A stretch of 64,000 bases of DNA from Bradyrhizobium sp. 170 (GCF_023101085.1 NZ_CP064703.1:124001-188000); one strand, 5' to 3'; positions 9,382 through 18,720 are shown, counted from the stretch's first letter. Notes: generated by a model from the sequence alone, not told the origin. A program made the numbers and translations.

Positions 9382-9499
9382 CGTCGTCCCTGCGAAAGCA
9401 GGGACCCATAACCACCGGCCTTAGTTTGGCGATAGACATCAGCCACAGAGCCTTATTGAGAGATCACGCGGTATGGGTCCCTGCGTGCGCAGGGACGAC
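9382..9499. repeat. Palindromic intergenic repeat, family B (paired arms)
   Basis: Arms CGTCGTCCCTGCGAAAGCAG and its complement around a variable centre; fills the space between the SDR gene and the convergent aminotransferase gene. Confidence 0.85.
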
Positions 9500-9560
9500 G
9501 AGAGACATGGGGCGTCGCGGCACGGCTCGGGCCCTCAAAAGTTTCACAAATCACGATAAT

Positions 9561-10484
9561 TCATTCGCCGGCCTCGGCCTCGAGGGGGCGGACCGGTGTC
9601 CGGTGCCAGCCCTCCTCGTGCTTGCGCCAGTAGGTATCCCTAAGCAGCATTGAGATCGGCCCGGGCCGGTCGTTGCCGAGGATGCGTGCGCCGATGCGCG
9701 ACGCGGGCATGACGCCGCCGGCCGTCGTCGCCAGGAAGACCTCGTCCGCGTGGTCGAGCGCCGATCGGGGAATCGGTTCAACCGCAGCCTCGATGCCGAG
9801 TTCGGCGCAGAGCTCCAGCACCGATCGGCGCGTGATGCCGTGCAGGCTGCCGCGATCGGGCGTCGTTACCCTTCCGTCCTTCACGAGGAAGACGTTGAAG
9901 CCCGGCCCTTCAGTCAGGAAACCCTGCGTATCGCACAGCACCGCTGTGTCGAAATTGGCGTCGTGCGCCTCCAGCAGGCCGGAGGTCAGATCGTTCCACT
10001 GATAGTTCTTGACCGTGGGATCGACTGAGGCGTCGGGCACGCGCGGCGTCGAGGCGATGAAGACATGGGCTCCGCGCGCCTGCACGTCCTTGGGAACGAC
10101 ATCGATCCAGGGCAGCGCATAGGCGATCAGGTGGTTTTCGCAATCGGCCGGCCGGCGTGATCCCGCAACGCGTGGCCGTCCGCGCGAGGCCACCATCGCG
10201 ACATAGGCGTCCGAAAGACCGGTCAGCGCCACGCAGCGATGCAGGATCGCCTCGATCGCGGCGCTGTCTTCCGGCGGCCGGATCCGGCGCTGCGCCATCG
10301 AGCGCTCGAAACGATCGAGATGGTCGGCAAGCCGGAAGAAGCCGCCCTTGAACACATGCACGACGTCGTAGACGACATCGGACCGCGTAAAACCCCAATC
10401 GGTGACGGGCAGCGTCGCCTCGGCGATCGGGACGAAGCGCCCCCTGACATAGCCGGCGCCCTCGGCGAAGATCGAGTCCTTCAT
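9561..10484 (-). CDS. Class IV aminotransferase (branched-chain/D-amino acid type)
   Basis: PLP-dependent enzyme of fold type IV, 307 residues. The Schiff-base lysine is Lys159 in TVKNYQWND, and the PLP-ring contact is Glu193 in LTEGPGFNVF; GITRRSVLELC and a late TTAGGVMP complete the family set. The group includes branched-chain aminotransferase (IlvE), D-alanine transaminase and aminodeoxychorismate lyase; the long N-terminus and lack of the strict IlvE substrate loop leave the exact reaction open. The ATG has GGAGATAACGC directly upstream. It stands alone, flanked by repeats. Confidence 0.8.
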   Translation of the reverse strand: MKDSIFAEGAGYVRGRFVPIAEATLPVTDWGFTRSDVVYDVVHVFKGGFFRLADHLDRFERSMAQRRIRPPEDSAAIEAILHRCVALTGLSDAYVAMVASRGRPRVAGSRRPADCENHLIAYALPWIDVVPKDVQARGAHVFIASTPRVPDASVDPTVKNYQWNDLTSGLLEAHDANFDTAVLCDTQGFLTEGPGFNVFLVKDGRVTTPDRGSLHGITRRSVLELCAELGIEAAVEPIPRSALDHADEVFLATTAGGVMPASRIGARILGNDRPGPISMLLRDTYWRKHEEGWHRTPVRPLEAEAGE

Positions 10485-10871
10485 GCGTTATCTCCGAAGC
10501 ATCACACAGGTATCGCAAGGGCTCCAGCCATCCCAAGCCGTTACGAACGGCTCCAGTAATGAGAGTTATACCGGCAATCGCGGCATGGTGGCACGCGATG
10601 ACAGGCTCCGCGTAACCCGGGACAGCGTCTATCGTCGCAGATGATCCCGGATTGCGCTGCGCTCCATCCGGGCTACGGGTGCCCGTCATCGCACGGCCCG
10701 CGCCCGCGAAAGTTTCAGCCATCACGATAATTTATTCGCCGAAACCGGCCGAAAAACCTCCCGTAGCTCGGCCAACGACGACGAAATCAACCCGGTCCAT
10801 CGACCTGGCGTCGTTGTTTTCAGTACCGGCGGATGCCCCGCCGGCCATCGCAATCCTCGGGAGAAGATTCC
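10485..10871. other. Gene-free stretch before the FAS1 gene
   Basis: 387 bases between two divergent genes. It contains one family A repeat (10612-10675) and otherwise no open frame with a ribosome site or family resemblance. The promoter of the FAS1 gene should lie in its right part. Confidence 0.6.
10612..10675. repeat. Palindromic intergenic repeat, family A (degenerate copy)
   Basis: The right arm (GCGCTGCGCTCCATCCGGGC) is intact; the left arm is reduced to GTAACCCGGGA. Compare 1647-1732 and 6738-6823. Confidence 0.7.
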
Positions 10872-11426
10872 ATGTCCAAACGTATTGCACTTCTGTCCGC
10901 CGCCGTGTTCAGCGCACTGGCTTTCACCGCCACCATCACCGCGCCCGCCAGCGCGGAAGAAAAGACCGTGATGGTCGGCGGCGCGGCGATGTTCCCCTCC
11001 AAGAATATCGTCCAGAACGCCGTCAACTCGAAGGATCACACCACGCTGGTTGCCGCGGTGAAGGCCGCCGGCCTGGTTGAAACGCTGGAAAGCAAGGGCC
11101 CGTTCACGGTGTTCGCGCCGACCAACACCGCCTTCGGCAAGCTGCCGGCCGGCACCGTCGAGACGCTGGTGAAGCCTGAAAACAAGGCGACCCTGACCAA
11201 GATCCTCACCTACCATGTCGTGCCCGGCAAGCTCGCCGCGTCCGACCTGAAGGACGGCATGAAGCTCAAGACCGCCGAAGGCGAACCACTGTCGGTCAAG
11301 CTCCAGGACGGCAAGGTCTGGATTATCGACGCCAAGGGTGGAACCTCGATGGTCACGATCTCGAACGTCAATCAGTCCAACGGCGTGATCCATGTGGTCG
11401 ATACCGTGCTGATGCCGGCGTCCTGA
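10872..11426 (+). CDS. Exported fasciclin (FAS1) domain protein
   Basis: 184-residue protein with a Sec signal peptide (cleavage after about residue 29, SAEEK) and one FAS1 domain. The H1 box FTVFAPTNTAFGKLP and H2-like TYHVVPGKLAASDLK are clear, and the domain closes with NGVIHVVDTVLMP. Bacterial FAS1 proteins act in adhesion or as exported partners of redox enzymes. GGGAGAAG sits eight bases before ATG 10872. It is followed by a strong intrinsic terminator, so it is probably a single-gene transcript even though the cytochrome b and molybdopterin genes come next. Confidence 0.88.
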   Translation: MSKRIALLSAAVFSALAFTATITAPASAEEKTVMVGGAAMFPSKNIVQNAVNSKDHTTLVAAVKAAGLVETLESKGPFTVFAPTNTAFGKLPAGTVETLVKPENKATLTKILTYHVVPGKLAASDLKDGMKLKTAEGEPLSVKLQDGKVWIIDAKGGTSMVTISNVNQSNGVIHVVDTVLMPAS

Positions 11427-11470
11427 GCTCCCGCGCGCCCCTGACTGGTCCCAACAGGGCGTGTGGATTG

Positions 11471-11500
11471 GCGAGCCGGGGCAACCCGGCTCGCTTTTTT
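11471..11500 (+). terminator. Intrinsic terminator after the FAS1 gene
   Basis: Ten-base-pair stem GCGAGCCGGG / CCCGGCTCGC with a GCAA loop followed by six T residues. Confidence 0.9.
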
Positions 11501-11605
11501 GTGAACCCGATACGCGCCGTGCATCGATCTGATAGCGTCATGGCAAGTAACGGAAAGCCGGTTCCCGGCGTATAATTGGTAGCGAATTGCAAGCGGGGAA
11601 GAGCC

Positions 11606-12235
11606 ATGTCGGCCGTAACAGTCAGCGACGAACACGCCGCGTCAACCAAGGCCAAGGTCATTCAGCCGGCCTGGGTGCGGGCGCTGCATTGGACCAACGC
11701 CTTCGCGATGGTTTTGATGATCATGTCGGGGTGGCAGATCTACAATGCCTCGCCGCTGTTCGATTTCCGCTTCTCCTCGAGCATCACGCTGGGCGGCTGG
11801 CTCGGCGGCGCGCTGCTCTGGCATTTCGCCGCGATGTGGCTGTTGATGGTCAACGGCCTGATCTATCTGACTGTGGGTCTTGCCACCGGCCGCTTCCGCA
11901 AGAAGCTGCTGCCGATCACGCCGGAGGGCGTGATCTCGGACACCAAGGCGGCACTGACCGGCAAGCTCTCGCATGACGATCTCACCAAGTACAACCAGGT
12001 GCAAAAGCTGCTTTATGCCGGAATCATCGTCGTCGGTATCCTCATCGTGCTGTCGGGCCTGGCGATCTGGAAACCAGTCCAGTTGCAATATCTGACGGCG
12101 CTGTTCGGCGGCTACGAGGCCGCCCGCTACGTCCATTTCTTCTGCATGGCTGGTATCGTCGCCTTCATGGTGGTTCATGTTGTGCTGGCTCTTCTGGTGC
12201 CGAAGAGCCTGCGCGCCATGATCATCGGCCGCTAA
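11606..12235 (+). CDS. Cytochrome b561-type membrane subunit
   Basis: 209-residue di-haem cytochrome b of the kind that passes quinol electrons to a periplasmic oxidoreductase. Four membrane segments are visible, with histidines placed for haem binding in VRALHWTNAF, LLWHFAAMW and YVHFFCMAG...MVVHVVLA. The start ATG 11606 follows GGGGAAGAG. The molybdopterin oxidoreductase begins 18 bases after its stop, so the two form an operon and very likely one electron-transfer unit; this one would be the membrane anchor. Confidence 0.85.
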   Translation: MSAVTVSDEHAASTKAKVIQPAWVRALHWTNAFAMVLMIMSGWQIYNASPLFDFRFSSSITLGGWLGGALLWHFAAMWLLMVNGLIYLTVGLATGRFRKKLLPITPEGVISDTKAALTGKLSHDDLTKYNQVQKLLYAGIIVVGILIVLSGLAIWKPVQLQYLTALFGGYEAARYVHFFCMAGIVAFMVVHVVLALLVPKSLRAMIIGR

Positions 12236-12253
12236 CTTAAAGGGAGCACGGTC

Positions 12254-13039
12254 ATGGGCCGCATGCGCAATCTCCTGATCCCCGGCGTCGACAAGACGCT
12301 CCTCATCAGGGACGCGGTGAAGACGATGCCGGATCTCACGCGCCGACGCTTCATCTCGGGCGGCGCCAGCCTCGGCGCGCTGACGCTGCTGACCGGCTGC
12401 GACGTGACCGATAGTTTTTCAGCCGAGGAGATGCTGAAGCAGGTCTCGAAGTTCAATGACGGCGTGCAGGCGTTGATCTTCAATCCCAATGCCATGGCAC
12501 CGACATTTCCGGAAAGCGCAATCACAAAGCCGTTCCCGTTCAATGGCTATTATGACGTCGACGACGCGCCTGAAGTCGACGGCAAGAGCTGGAAGCTCGA
12601 GGTGCGCGGGCTGGTCGACAACAAGAAGTCCTGGACGCTGGACGAGCTTTATCAATTGTCGCAAGTCAAGCAGGTCACGCGCCACATCTGCGTCGAGGGC
12701 TGGAGCGCGATCGGAAGCTGGACCGGCGTCCCCTTGCGCGATTTCCTGAAACTGATCGGCGCGGATACGCGGGCGAAATATGTCTGGTTTCAGTGCGCCG
12801 ACAGGGACGGTTACAACTCGCCGCTGGACATGCCGTCCGCGCTGCATGCGCAGACACAGATGAGCTTCAAGTTCGCCGACGAGATTTTGCCGCGCGCCTA
12901 TGGCTTCCCGATGAGGATCAGGGTGCCGACAAAACTCGGCTTCAAGAGCCCGAAATACGTGATCTCGATGGAAGTCACCAACGATTACAAGGGCGGCTTC
13001 TGGGAAGACCAGGGGTATAATTCGTTCAGCGGGAGTTGA
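12254..13039 (+). CDS. Tat-exported sulfite-oxidase-fold molybdopterin oxidoreductase
   Basis: 261-residue protein with the SUOX/MsrP-type molybdopterin fold. Residues 29-36 carry the twin-arginine motif TRRRFISG, and LTGC46-49 looks like a lipobox, so the protein may be a Tat-exported lipoprotein. The cofactor region includes HICVEGWSAIGSWTG with the molybdenum-ligand Cys146. Paired with the upstream cytochrome b, it resembles YedY/MsrP-YedZ-like systems in layout, but the b subunit is of another family and the substrate is unknown. AGGGAG precedes the ATG. A family B repeat follows. Confidence 0.85.
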   Translation: MGRMRNLLIPGVDKTLLIRDAVKTMPDLTRRRFISGGASLGALTLLTGCDVTDSFSAEEMLKQVSKFNDGVQALIFNPNAMAPTFPESAITKPFPFNGYYDVDDAPEVDGKSWKLEVRGLVDNKKSWTLDELYQLSQVKQVTRHICVEGWSAIGSWTGVPLRDFLKLIGADTRAKYVWFQCADRDGYNSPLDMPSALHAQTQMSFKFADEILPRAYGFPMRIRVPTKLGFKSPKYVISMEVTNDYKGGFWEDQGYNSFSGS

Positions 13040-13056
13040 TTGGTCCCCAACTCCCT

Positions 13057-13174
13057 CGTCGCCCCTGCGAACGCAGGGGCCCATACCGCGTGATCTCGAT
13101 ATTTTGCGCTGGAGTGAGTTCTTGCTCTCCAACTGAACCCTGGGGTTCTGGGTCCCTGCGTTCGCAGGGACGAC
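13057..13174. repeat. Palindromic intergenic repeat, family B (paired arms)
   Basis: Arms CGTCGCCCCTGCGAACGCAG and GGGTCCCTGCGTTCGCAGGG around a variable middle. Lies just after the molybdopterin gene. Confidence 0.85.
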
Positions 13175-13201
13175 GCGCGGATGGAGAACGCATTACGGCT
13201 T

Positions 13202-13246
13202 CTATCTCAGCTTCCCCTGAAACGCCGCCAGCACCGCGCCCAGAAT
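13202..13246 (-). pseudogene. C-terminal remnant of an MFS transporter gene
   Basis: The minus strand encodes ILGAVLAAFQGKLR followed by a stop. This aligns with LALGAALSAFQRKVTQ at the C-terminus of the intact MFS gene at 15096-16292. Only the last 14 codons remain. The TPR gene sits between the remnant and the intact copy. Confidence 0.55.
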
Positions 13247-13247
13247 C

Positions 13248-13278
13248 GTAGGGTAGGCAAAGCGAAGCGTGCCCACCA
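13248..13278. repeat. Palindromic intergenic repeat, family C (single arm)
   Basis: One arm only (GTAGGGTAGGCAAAGCGAAG onward). Full paired copies are at 18630-18720, 22024-22115 and 51002-51092. Confidence 0.75.
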
Positions 13279-13310
13279 CTCGGGCCAAATCCAACTGGCG
13301 CCGCGAACGA

Positions 13311-14981
13311 CTACGCGGCCGCCATGTCCACTCGACGGCAGAAGCAGGACGCCTTAATTGGAATCTCCGACCGCGCCTGCGCCAAATCGAGCCTCTGTTT
13401 GATCAGGGCCGTCTCGACCTTTTCTCCGCGACGGACCAGGCATTCGTGCAGCCCGTGCAGCGACCAGAGATTATCAGGGTGCTGGCAGGCGCGGCTCAAT
13501 TTGCCGTCAAGACCGAGATCAGAGCGGTATACCGCCTCGGCTTCCTCGATCCGTCCCTGCTCGAGGAGAAGTGCCCCCAACGCATGTCGGGTCGGCTGCA
13601 TCCATCCCCACGGCTCGTCATAGGGCAGCCCGTCGCTGAGCTCGACCGACCTGCGCAGGTGCGCGAAGGCTGCGTCATGGTTGCCCTTTCGATATTCCAG
13701 CTCGCCATTCAGCATCGCTTCGGCCACACCCAGCAGACCAACGACATGATTGTTGTGTACGCGGCGGCTCTCGGGCACCCGGGTTTTCGCCGCCATGAAC
13801 AACGCCTTCTCCGTCTCGGCCTCGGCGACATTGCCGAGCGCCGAATGAGCGACGGCCTTGGCGTAGTGCATCATGGCGACATTCGAGCAGTAGAGGTCTC
13901 GATCCCCAGGTAACTCCTGTTCGATGATTTCGCGCCATTTGCCGAAGCGCACCAGGACGTGCTGCTTCATCGTCAGGTAGCCCTCGAGGAAATCCGCCAT
14001 CGGGGGCGATTCAATACGCAGTACCGCCTCGGGGATCGTCGCGATCAGTTCCTCGGCTGCCGCGATTGCGGGTGTGTACTGGCCAAGGAACATGGCGCCG
14101 TAAATCGCGAAGTGGAAGTCGTGGATGACGTAGACCAGGTAGACACCCGGATCGTCCGAATAGGCGAGGAACCTGCGGTCGGTCGCGAGCGCCTTCTGAT
14201 TATGGACTAGGACGTCGTTGTAGTGCCCGCACAGCACATCGAGATGCGTCGGCATGTGGATGAGGTGACCGGAGTCCGGGACGATCTCGCGCAATCGGTC
14301 ACCGGCCCGCAATGCGCGCTGCGGAAATGGCGACATCTCCATCAGGTGGACATAGAGATGTAAGAGGCCCGGGTGATCCCATGCAGTGGGGATTCTGTCT
14401 AAAGCGTATTCCAGCACCGCCCTGCATTCTTCGGTGCCTGCTCCCTCGGCAGGTTTGCCGGATGGCAAGTCCCACATCTGCCACGGCGTCTCGTTCATGA
14501 GCGACTCGGCAAAAACCGCCCGGACCTCGAGATCGTCGGGAAACGCGTCGAAGACCTTGCGCATTTCCCTGGTGTAGGCCTTGTCCCAAGGCGCCATATC
14601 CTCGATCGCCTCGCGCTGGGGATAGCGCGCGGTGAGGGCCTGGATCATCGCCCGCTCGACCGCACTTGCCTTCCCGGCATGCGCGAGCGCTCCCTGCATG
14701 GCATCGTAGGATGCCGACAGCGCCATCTGCCGGCCGTGCGGGTCATAGCGAACCCAGGGAAGATTATAGTTCGGCCCCGAGGCGTAGCTTATGCCCCAGT
14801 GCGCCATGGCGCATTCGCCGTCGTGCTTCAGTGCCTTCTGAAAGCACTTGATCGCTTCGCTATGATTGAACCCAAACAGCCAGTTGAGGCCCCGGTCGAA
14901 CCAAAGCTGGGTGTCAGGCGACGACGTGGTGATTTTGCGGCTGTACGGCCCGAGATCAAAATAGGTCATGCCCGTTTGCAT
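13311..14981 (-). CDS. Large TPR-repeat protein (TTC38-like)
   Basis: 556-residue, probably cytoplasmic protein made of helical tetratricopeptide-type repeats; no signal peptide or membrane segment. Recognisable repeat pieces include NHSEAIKCFQKALKHDGECA near the N-terminus and helical repeats around GNVAEAETEKALF and RIEEAEAVYRSDL near the C-terminus. The overall plan is like TTC38-type proteins, whose biochemical role is unknown. ATG 14981 is preferred since AAAGGGAGAAGC stands just upstream. The gene lies between the remnant of an MFS C-terminus and the intact MFS gene, which suggests insertion. It may be transcribed from the 114-base gap before the MFS gene or by read-through from it. Confidence 0.75.
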   Translation of the reverse strand: MQTGMTYFDLGPYSRKITTSSPDTQLWFDRGLNWLFGFNHSEAIKCFQKALKHDGECAMAHWGISYASGPNYNLPWVRYDPHGRQMALSASYDAMQGALAHAGKASAVERAMIQALTARYPQREAIEDMAPWDKAYTREMRKVFDAFPDDLEVRAVFAESLMNETPWQMWDLPSGKPAEGAGTEECRAVLEYALDRIPTAWDHPGLLHLYVHLMEMSPFPQRALRAGDRLREIVPDSGHLIHMPTHLDVLCGHYNDVLVHNQKALATDRRFLAYSDDPGVYLVYVIHDFHFAIYGAMFLGQYTPAIAAAEELIATIPEAVLRIESPPMADFLEGYLTMKQHVLVRFGKWREIIEQELPGDRDLYCSNVAMMHYAKAVAHSALGNVAEAETEKALFMAAKTRVPESRRVHNNHVVGLLGVAEAMLNGELEYRKGNHDAAFAHLRRSVELSDGLPYDEPWGWMQPTRHALGALLLEQGRIEEAEAVYRSDLGLDGKLSRACQHPDNLWSLHGLHECLVRRGEKVETALIKQRLDLAQARSEIPIKASCFCRRVDMAAA

Positions 14982-15095
14982 GATCGCTTCTCCCTTTTTG
15001 CGTCGCCGATGGCTTCGGGATGTCAGCTGCCTGGCTTGGTGCTGCTTACGCGCAGTGCCGAGCAGACACCTTACCATACCTGCGAACGCAACGCG

Positions 15096-16292
15096 TTATG
15101 CCGAAGGTTTCTGCGTCACCTTCCTCTGAAACGCCGACAGCGCCGCCCCCAGCGCCAGCATAGCGGCCGAAACATTCAGCGCAAACGACAGGCTGCCCAC
15201 CGCGTCCGTGATCGCACCGACCACGATCGGTCCCAGCGTCTGGCCGATGCCAAATGAAATCGTCATCGCCGCAATTGCCGTCGGCCAGGCCTGCGGCGGA
15301 TAATTGAAGCGGACGAAGGCGGTGGTGGAGCCGACCACCGCGAAGAAGGCGACGCCGAACACCAGCGCCGACAGCGCCAGCAGCCATACCGAGTGTCCGA
15401 AGATCGGCAGCGCCGCGCCGACGGCATTGGTGCCGAGAATGATCGTGGTGGCGAGGCCGCCGCGGTCGAGCGCGAGCACGCGGCGCCAGACCCATGGGGT
15501 CACGAATGCGCTGAGGCCGATCAGGCTCCAGAATGCGCTCTGGGCTACCGCGCCGCCGCCGGCGTCGCGGACATAGGCGATCATGAAGGTCATGTAGGCG
15601 ATGTAGCCGGCGCCGAACAGGAAGTAGCCGGCGAGATAGATCAAGACTGGCGCCACCGCGAACTTGGCCGTTGCCGTCTCGGCGGCCATAGCGCTGGCAT
15701 GGAGCGGCGCGAGCACGACGGGTATCGTCATGACGACCGCGAGCCCCGTCATCGCCCACCAGACGATCCACCACGAGCCCGGCCCAAATCCCTGCAAGAC
15801 AAACGGCGCCACCAGCCCCGACGCCAAAATGCCGATCCCGGGTCCGGCATAGAACAGGCTGAGCAGGAAGTTCGCCCGTTCGGGCCGCGATTGCGCGATC
15901 GTCGCGGCCAGCGCACCGCCGCCGACGAATCCGGCCGCCGCGCCCACTCCCGCCAACAGCCGGGCAAAACTCAGCACGTAGAAATTGCCTGATACGGCGC
16001 AGAGCGCCAGCGACAGCACGCAGGCCAGCGTTCCCCATCGCACCGAGTTGGCCAGCCCAAAAGTTCTGATCATCCGCGAGGCGAGCAGGGCGCCCGCGAG
16101 ATAGCCGGCCGCGTTGATCGTGTTCATGAACCCGGCCGCGGAATAGGACCACGCCAGATTGTCGCGCATGTCCGGCAGCACCAGCGCATAGGCGAAGCGG
16201 CCGATGCCGAGCCCGACGGTCTGCGCCAGCGACAGGATGAGGATCAGCCGCGCGGGGTGCGGGTAGAGCGGGGGAACGTCAGGGGATCGCAC
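15096..16292 (-). CDS. YbfB/YjiJ-family MFS transporter
   Basis: Twelve-segment major facilitator of 398 residues. The N-terminal signature GLGIGRFAYALVLPDM is typical of the YbfB/YjiJ (MFS_4) group, whose substrates are largely unknown. Hydrophobic segments run throughout, and the protein ends in a basic tail. The GTG start at 16292 is chosen because GGAG lies eight bases upstream; the open frame further upstream lacks membrane-protein character and runs antisense through the EamA gene. Transcription is likely shared with the EamA gene 92 bases upstream. Confidence 0.82.
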   Translation of the reverse strand: MRSPDVPPLYPHPARLILILSLAQTVGLGIGRFAYALVLPDMRDNLAWSYSAAGFMNTINAAGYLAGALLASRMIRTFGLANSVRWGTLACVLSLALCAVSGNFYVLSFARLLAGVGAAAGFVGGGALAATIAQSRPERANFLLSLFYAGPGIGILASGLVAPFVLQGFGPGSWWIVWWAMTGLAVVMTIPVVLAPLHASAMAAETATAKFAVAPVLIYLAGYFLFGAGYIAYMTFMIAYVRDAGGGAVAQSAFWSLIGLSAFVTPWVWRRVLALDRGGLATTIILGTNAVGAALPIFGHSVWLLALSALVFGVAFFAVVGSTTAFVRFNYPPQAWPTAIAAMTISFGIGQTLGPIVVGAITDAVGSLSFALNVSAAMLALGAALSAFQRKVTQKPSA

Positions 16293-16384
16293 TGAAAACT
16301 CCGGCAAACTGTAGTCTGACAGGCCGGTGCGCACTTGCACAGGTGCGCCGGCCGCAACGGTGTCTTGCCAATCCTGCAACGGGA

Positions 16385-17248
16385 TCAGCCGATCAGCACC
16401 AGCACGACGCCGAGCACCGTCAGCGCGGACCCCGCCACGATGCGCGCGGTGATCTCGATGTGCTTGAGCAGCATCGCGCTCAGCGCCACCGTGACCAGCG
16501 GATAGATCGCGGCCAGCGGCGCCACCAGCGTGATCGGGCCGTTGCGGACCGCGGCGAACAGCGTGAGCGCGCTCAAGCCGTTGCTGATCCCGGTCATCGC
16601 GAACCAGAACAGGCCGGCGCGCGGCGCCTGCACGACAAAGTTGCCCTTGCGGACGCGCTGCACCGTCAGCACCACCAGGGAGGACATGACGTAGCCGATC
16701 AGGCAGGCCCAGAGCGGACTTGGCCAAACCTCAAGCCCGAGCTTGACCACCGGCGGCACCACGCCGCGGATCAGCGCGCTGCACAGCGGCAGCAGCAGCG
16801 CCCAGCTCCGCCAATGACCGAGGTCGCGCGGGCGCGTCACCGTGATGATCGCAGCTCCGGCGACCGCAACGACAAGGCCAAGCAGTTGCGGGGGCTCCAA
16901 CGGCTCGTGCAGCAGGATCACCGCCGTCGCCACCGCAAACAGCGGCGCGAGGTTGCCGAGCGTCGAGGTGATGACCGGCCCGAGCGCCCGGTTCGAGGCA
17001 AAGGTCAACAGCGTCAGCGAGGCCGGGAAGAACAGGCCGATGGCGATGAAAATGGGCAGGCCGCGCCAGATCACCGGCTCGTCCTGGAGGATCAGCGGCG
17101 ACAGCAGCAGGAACAGCACCGTGAAGGAGGGGACGCTGATCGCCGCCCCCGACAGCGGATCGACGGTCCGCAAGCCCAACTGCGCCAGAACGACCCCGGC
17201 GCCCAGGAAGCCCGCCGAGGCAAAGGCGTAGATAATGGCTGATGTCAT
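16385..17248 (-). CDS. EamA/DMT-family transporter
   Basis: Drug/metabolite transporter superfamily protein of 287 residues with about ten membrane segments and the two tandem EamA halves (first half ending near PRDLGHW, second beginning ALLLPLCSALIRG). Such proteins export amino acids, nucleobases or small drugs; no substrate can be named. ATG 17248 (MTSAIIYAF) starts the first membrane segment, whereas the frame upstream to 17380 encodes a basic, repeat-derived peptide. It is head-on to leuB across a family E repeat and is followed by the MFS gene on the same strand. Confidence 0.82.
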   Translation of the reverse strand: MTSAIIYAFASAGFLGAGVVLAQLGLRTVDPLSGAAISVPSFTVLFLLLSPLILQDEPVIWRGLPIFIAIGLFFPASLTLLTFASNRALGPVITSTLGNLAPLFAVATAVILLHEPLEPPQLLGLVVAVAGAAIITVTRPRDLGHWRSWALLLPLCSALIRGVVPPVVKLGLEVWPSPLWACLIGYVMSSLVVLTVQRVRKGNFVVQAPRAGLFWFAMTGISNGLSALTLFAAVRNGPITLVAPLAAIYPLVTVALSAMLLKHIEITARIVAGSALTVLGVVLVLIG

Positions 17249-17364
17249 GAGGTCCGTCTTGCTGCCTTCTTGAGGGGGCGGCGGGTTGCTCTTTCCGGGC
17301 CATTCTGGCCCTGTTTTCTGCGCCTTGCCAATCCGCTTCCGGCGCTTTAGCACTCCGCGCGACC

Positions 17365-17475
17365 CGTCATTCCGGGGCACGGCGAAGCCGCGAACCCGGA
17401 ATCCATTCGTCCGCTTGCGCTCGTGGCCGGCATGGATTCCGGATCGCCTCGCTGCGCTCCGCGTCCGGAATGACG
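17365..17475. repeat. Palindromic intergenic repeat, family E (paired arms)
   Basis: Arms CCGTCATTCCGGGGCACGGC and GCGTCCGGAATGACG with an internal palindrome. It lies between the divergent EamA gene and leuB, so it sits in a promoter region. A second copy is at 43193-43273. Confidence 0.8.
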
Positions 17476-17501
17476 ACCAGAGAGCCTAGAAGGACCTGAC
17501 C

Positions 17502-18614
17502 ATGGCGACCCATAAACTGCTGCTTCTCCCCGGCGACGGCATCGGCCCCGAAGTGATGGGGGAGGTGCAGCGCCTGATCGACTGGCTGAACAAGCAGGGC
17601 ATCGCGAAGTTCGAGACCGAGCAGGGTCTGGTCGGCGGCTCCGCCTATGACGCGCACAAGGTGTCGATTTCGGAAGGCGACATGGCCAAGGCTGTGGCTG
17701 CGGACGCCATCATCTTCGGCGCGGTCGGCGGCCCCAAGTGGGACAGCGTGCCCTACGAGGTGCGGCCCGAGGCCGGCCTGTTGCGGCTGCGCAAGGATCT
17801 CGGCCTGTTCGCCAATCTGCGCCCCGCCGTGTGCTATCCGGCGCTGGCGGATGCCTCCAGCCTGAAGCGCGAGGCGGTTGAAGGCCTCGACATCATGATC
17901 GTGCGCGAATTGACCGGCGGCGTCTATTTCGGCGAGCCGAAGACCATCACCGATCTCGGCAACGGCCAGAAGCGCGCCATCGATACCCAAGTCTACGACA
18001 CCTATGAAATCGAGCGCATCGGCCGCGTCGCCTTCGATCTGGCGCGCAAGCGCCGCAACAAGGTGACCTCGATGGAAAAGCGCAACGTCATGAAGTCGGG
18101 CGTGCTCTGGAACGAGGTCATGACGGCGGTGCATGGGCGCGAATACAAGGACGTGACGCTGGAACATCAGCTCGCCGATTCCGGCGGCATGATGCTGGTG
18201 AAGGCGCCAAAACAGTTCGACGTCATCGTAACCGACAATCTGTTCGGCGACATGCTGTCGGACATCGCGGCGATGCTGACCGGTTCGCTCGGCATGCTGC
18301 CCTCGGCGTCGCTCGGCGAAGTCGATGCCAAGACCAAAAAGCGCCGCTCGCTGTTCGAGCCGGTGCACGGCTCCGCGCCCGATATCGCAGGCCAAGGCCT
18401 CGCCAATCCGATTGCGATGATCTCCTCGTTCGGCATGGCCCTGCGCTATTCCTTCGACATGGGCGCGCTGGCCGACAAGGTCGATGCGGCGATCGCAGCC
18501 GTGCTCGCCAGCGGTTTGCGCACCGCTGACATCAAGTCCGAGGGCACGACGGCGGCCTCTACCACGCAGATGGGCGAGGCGATCCTGAAGGAGCTTCAGA
18601 AGCTGCACGCGTGA
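17502..18614 (+). CDS. leuB: 3-isopropylmalate dehydrogenase
   Basis: NAD-dependent oxidative decarboxylase of leucine synthesis, acting after LeuC/LeuD. The 370-residue protein has the early [13 protein letters not shown], the substrate arginines in [14 protein letters not shown], the Tyr/Lys pair in [11 protein letters not shown] and the metal-binding aspartates in [15 protein letters not shown], with [14 protein letters not shown] near the NAD site. ATG 17502 follows AGAAGGACC. It is separate from leuD (25215-25820) and leuC (28968-30374), which lie on the other strand. A family C repeat follows the stop. Confidence 0.98.
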   Translation: MATHKLLLLPGDGIGPEVMGEVQRLIDWLNKQGIAKFETEQGLVGGSAYDAHKVSISEGDMAKAVAADAIIFGAVGGPKWDSVPYEVRPEAGLLRLRKDLGLFANLRPAVCYPALADASSLKREAVEGLDIMIVRELTGGVYFGEPKTITDLGNGQKRAIDTQVYDTYEIERIGRVAFDLARKRRNKVTSMEKRNVMKSGVLWNEVMTAVHGREYKDVTLEHQLADSGGMMLVKAPKQFDVIVTDNLFGDMLSDIAAMLTGSLGMLPSASLGEVDAKTKKRRSLFEPVHGSAPDIAGQGLANPIAMISSFGMALRYSFDMGALADKVDAAIAAVLASGLRTADIKSEGTTAASTTQMGEAILKELQKLHA

Positions 18615-18629
18615 ACGCTGCCGGGAATC

Positions 18630-18720
18630 GTAGGGTGGGCAAAGCGAAGCGTGCCCACCAACCAGCTACGAATGTAGAAAAATGGTGGGCACGGCGCGTT
18701 GCGCCTTTGCCCACCCTACG
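18630..18720. repeat. Palindromic intergenic repeat, family C (paired arms)
   Basis: Arms GTAGGGTGGGCAAAGCGAAG and its diverged complement around a short centre; begins 15 bases after the leuB stop. Confidence 0.85.
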
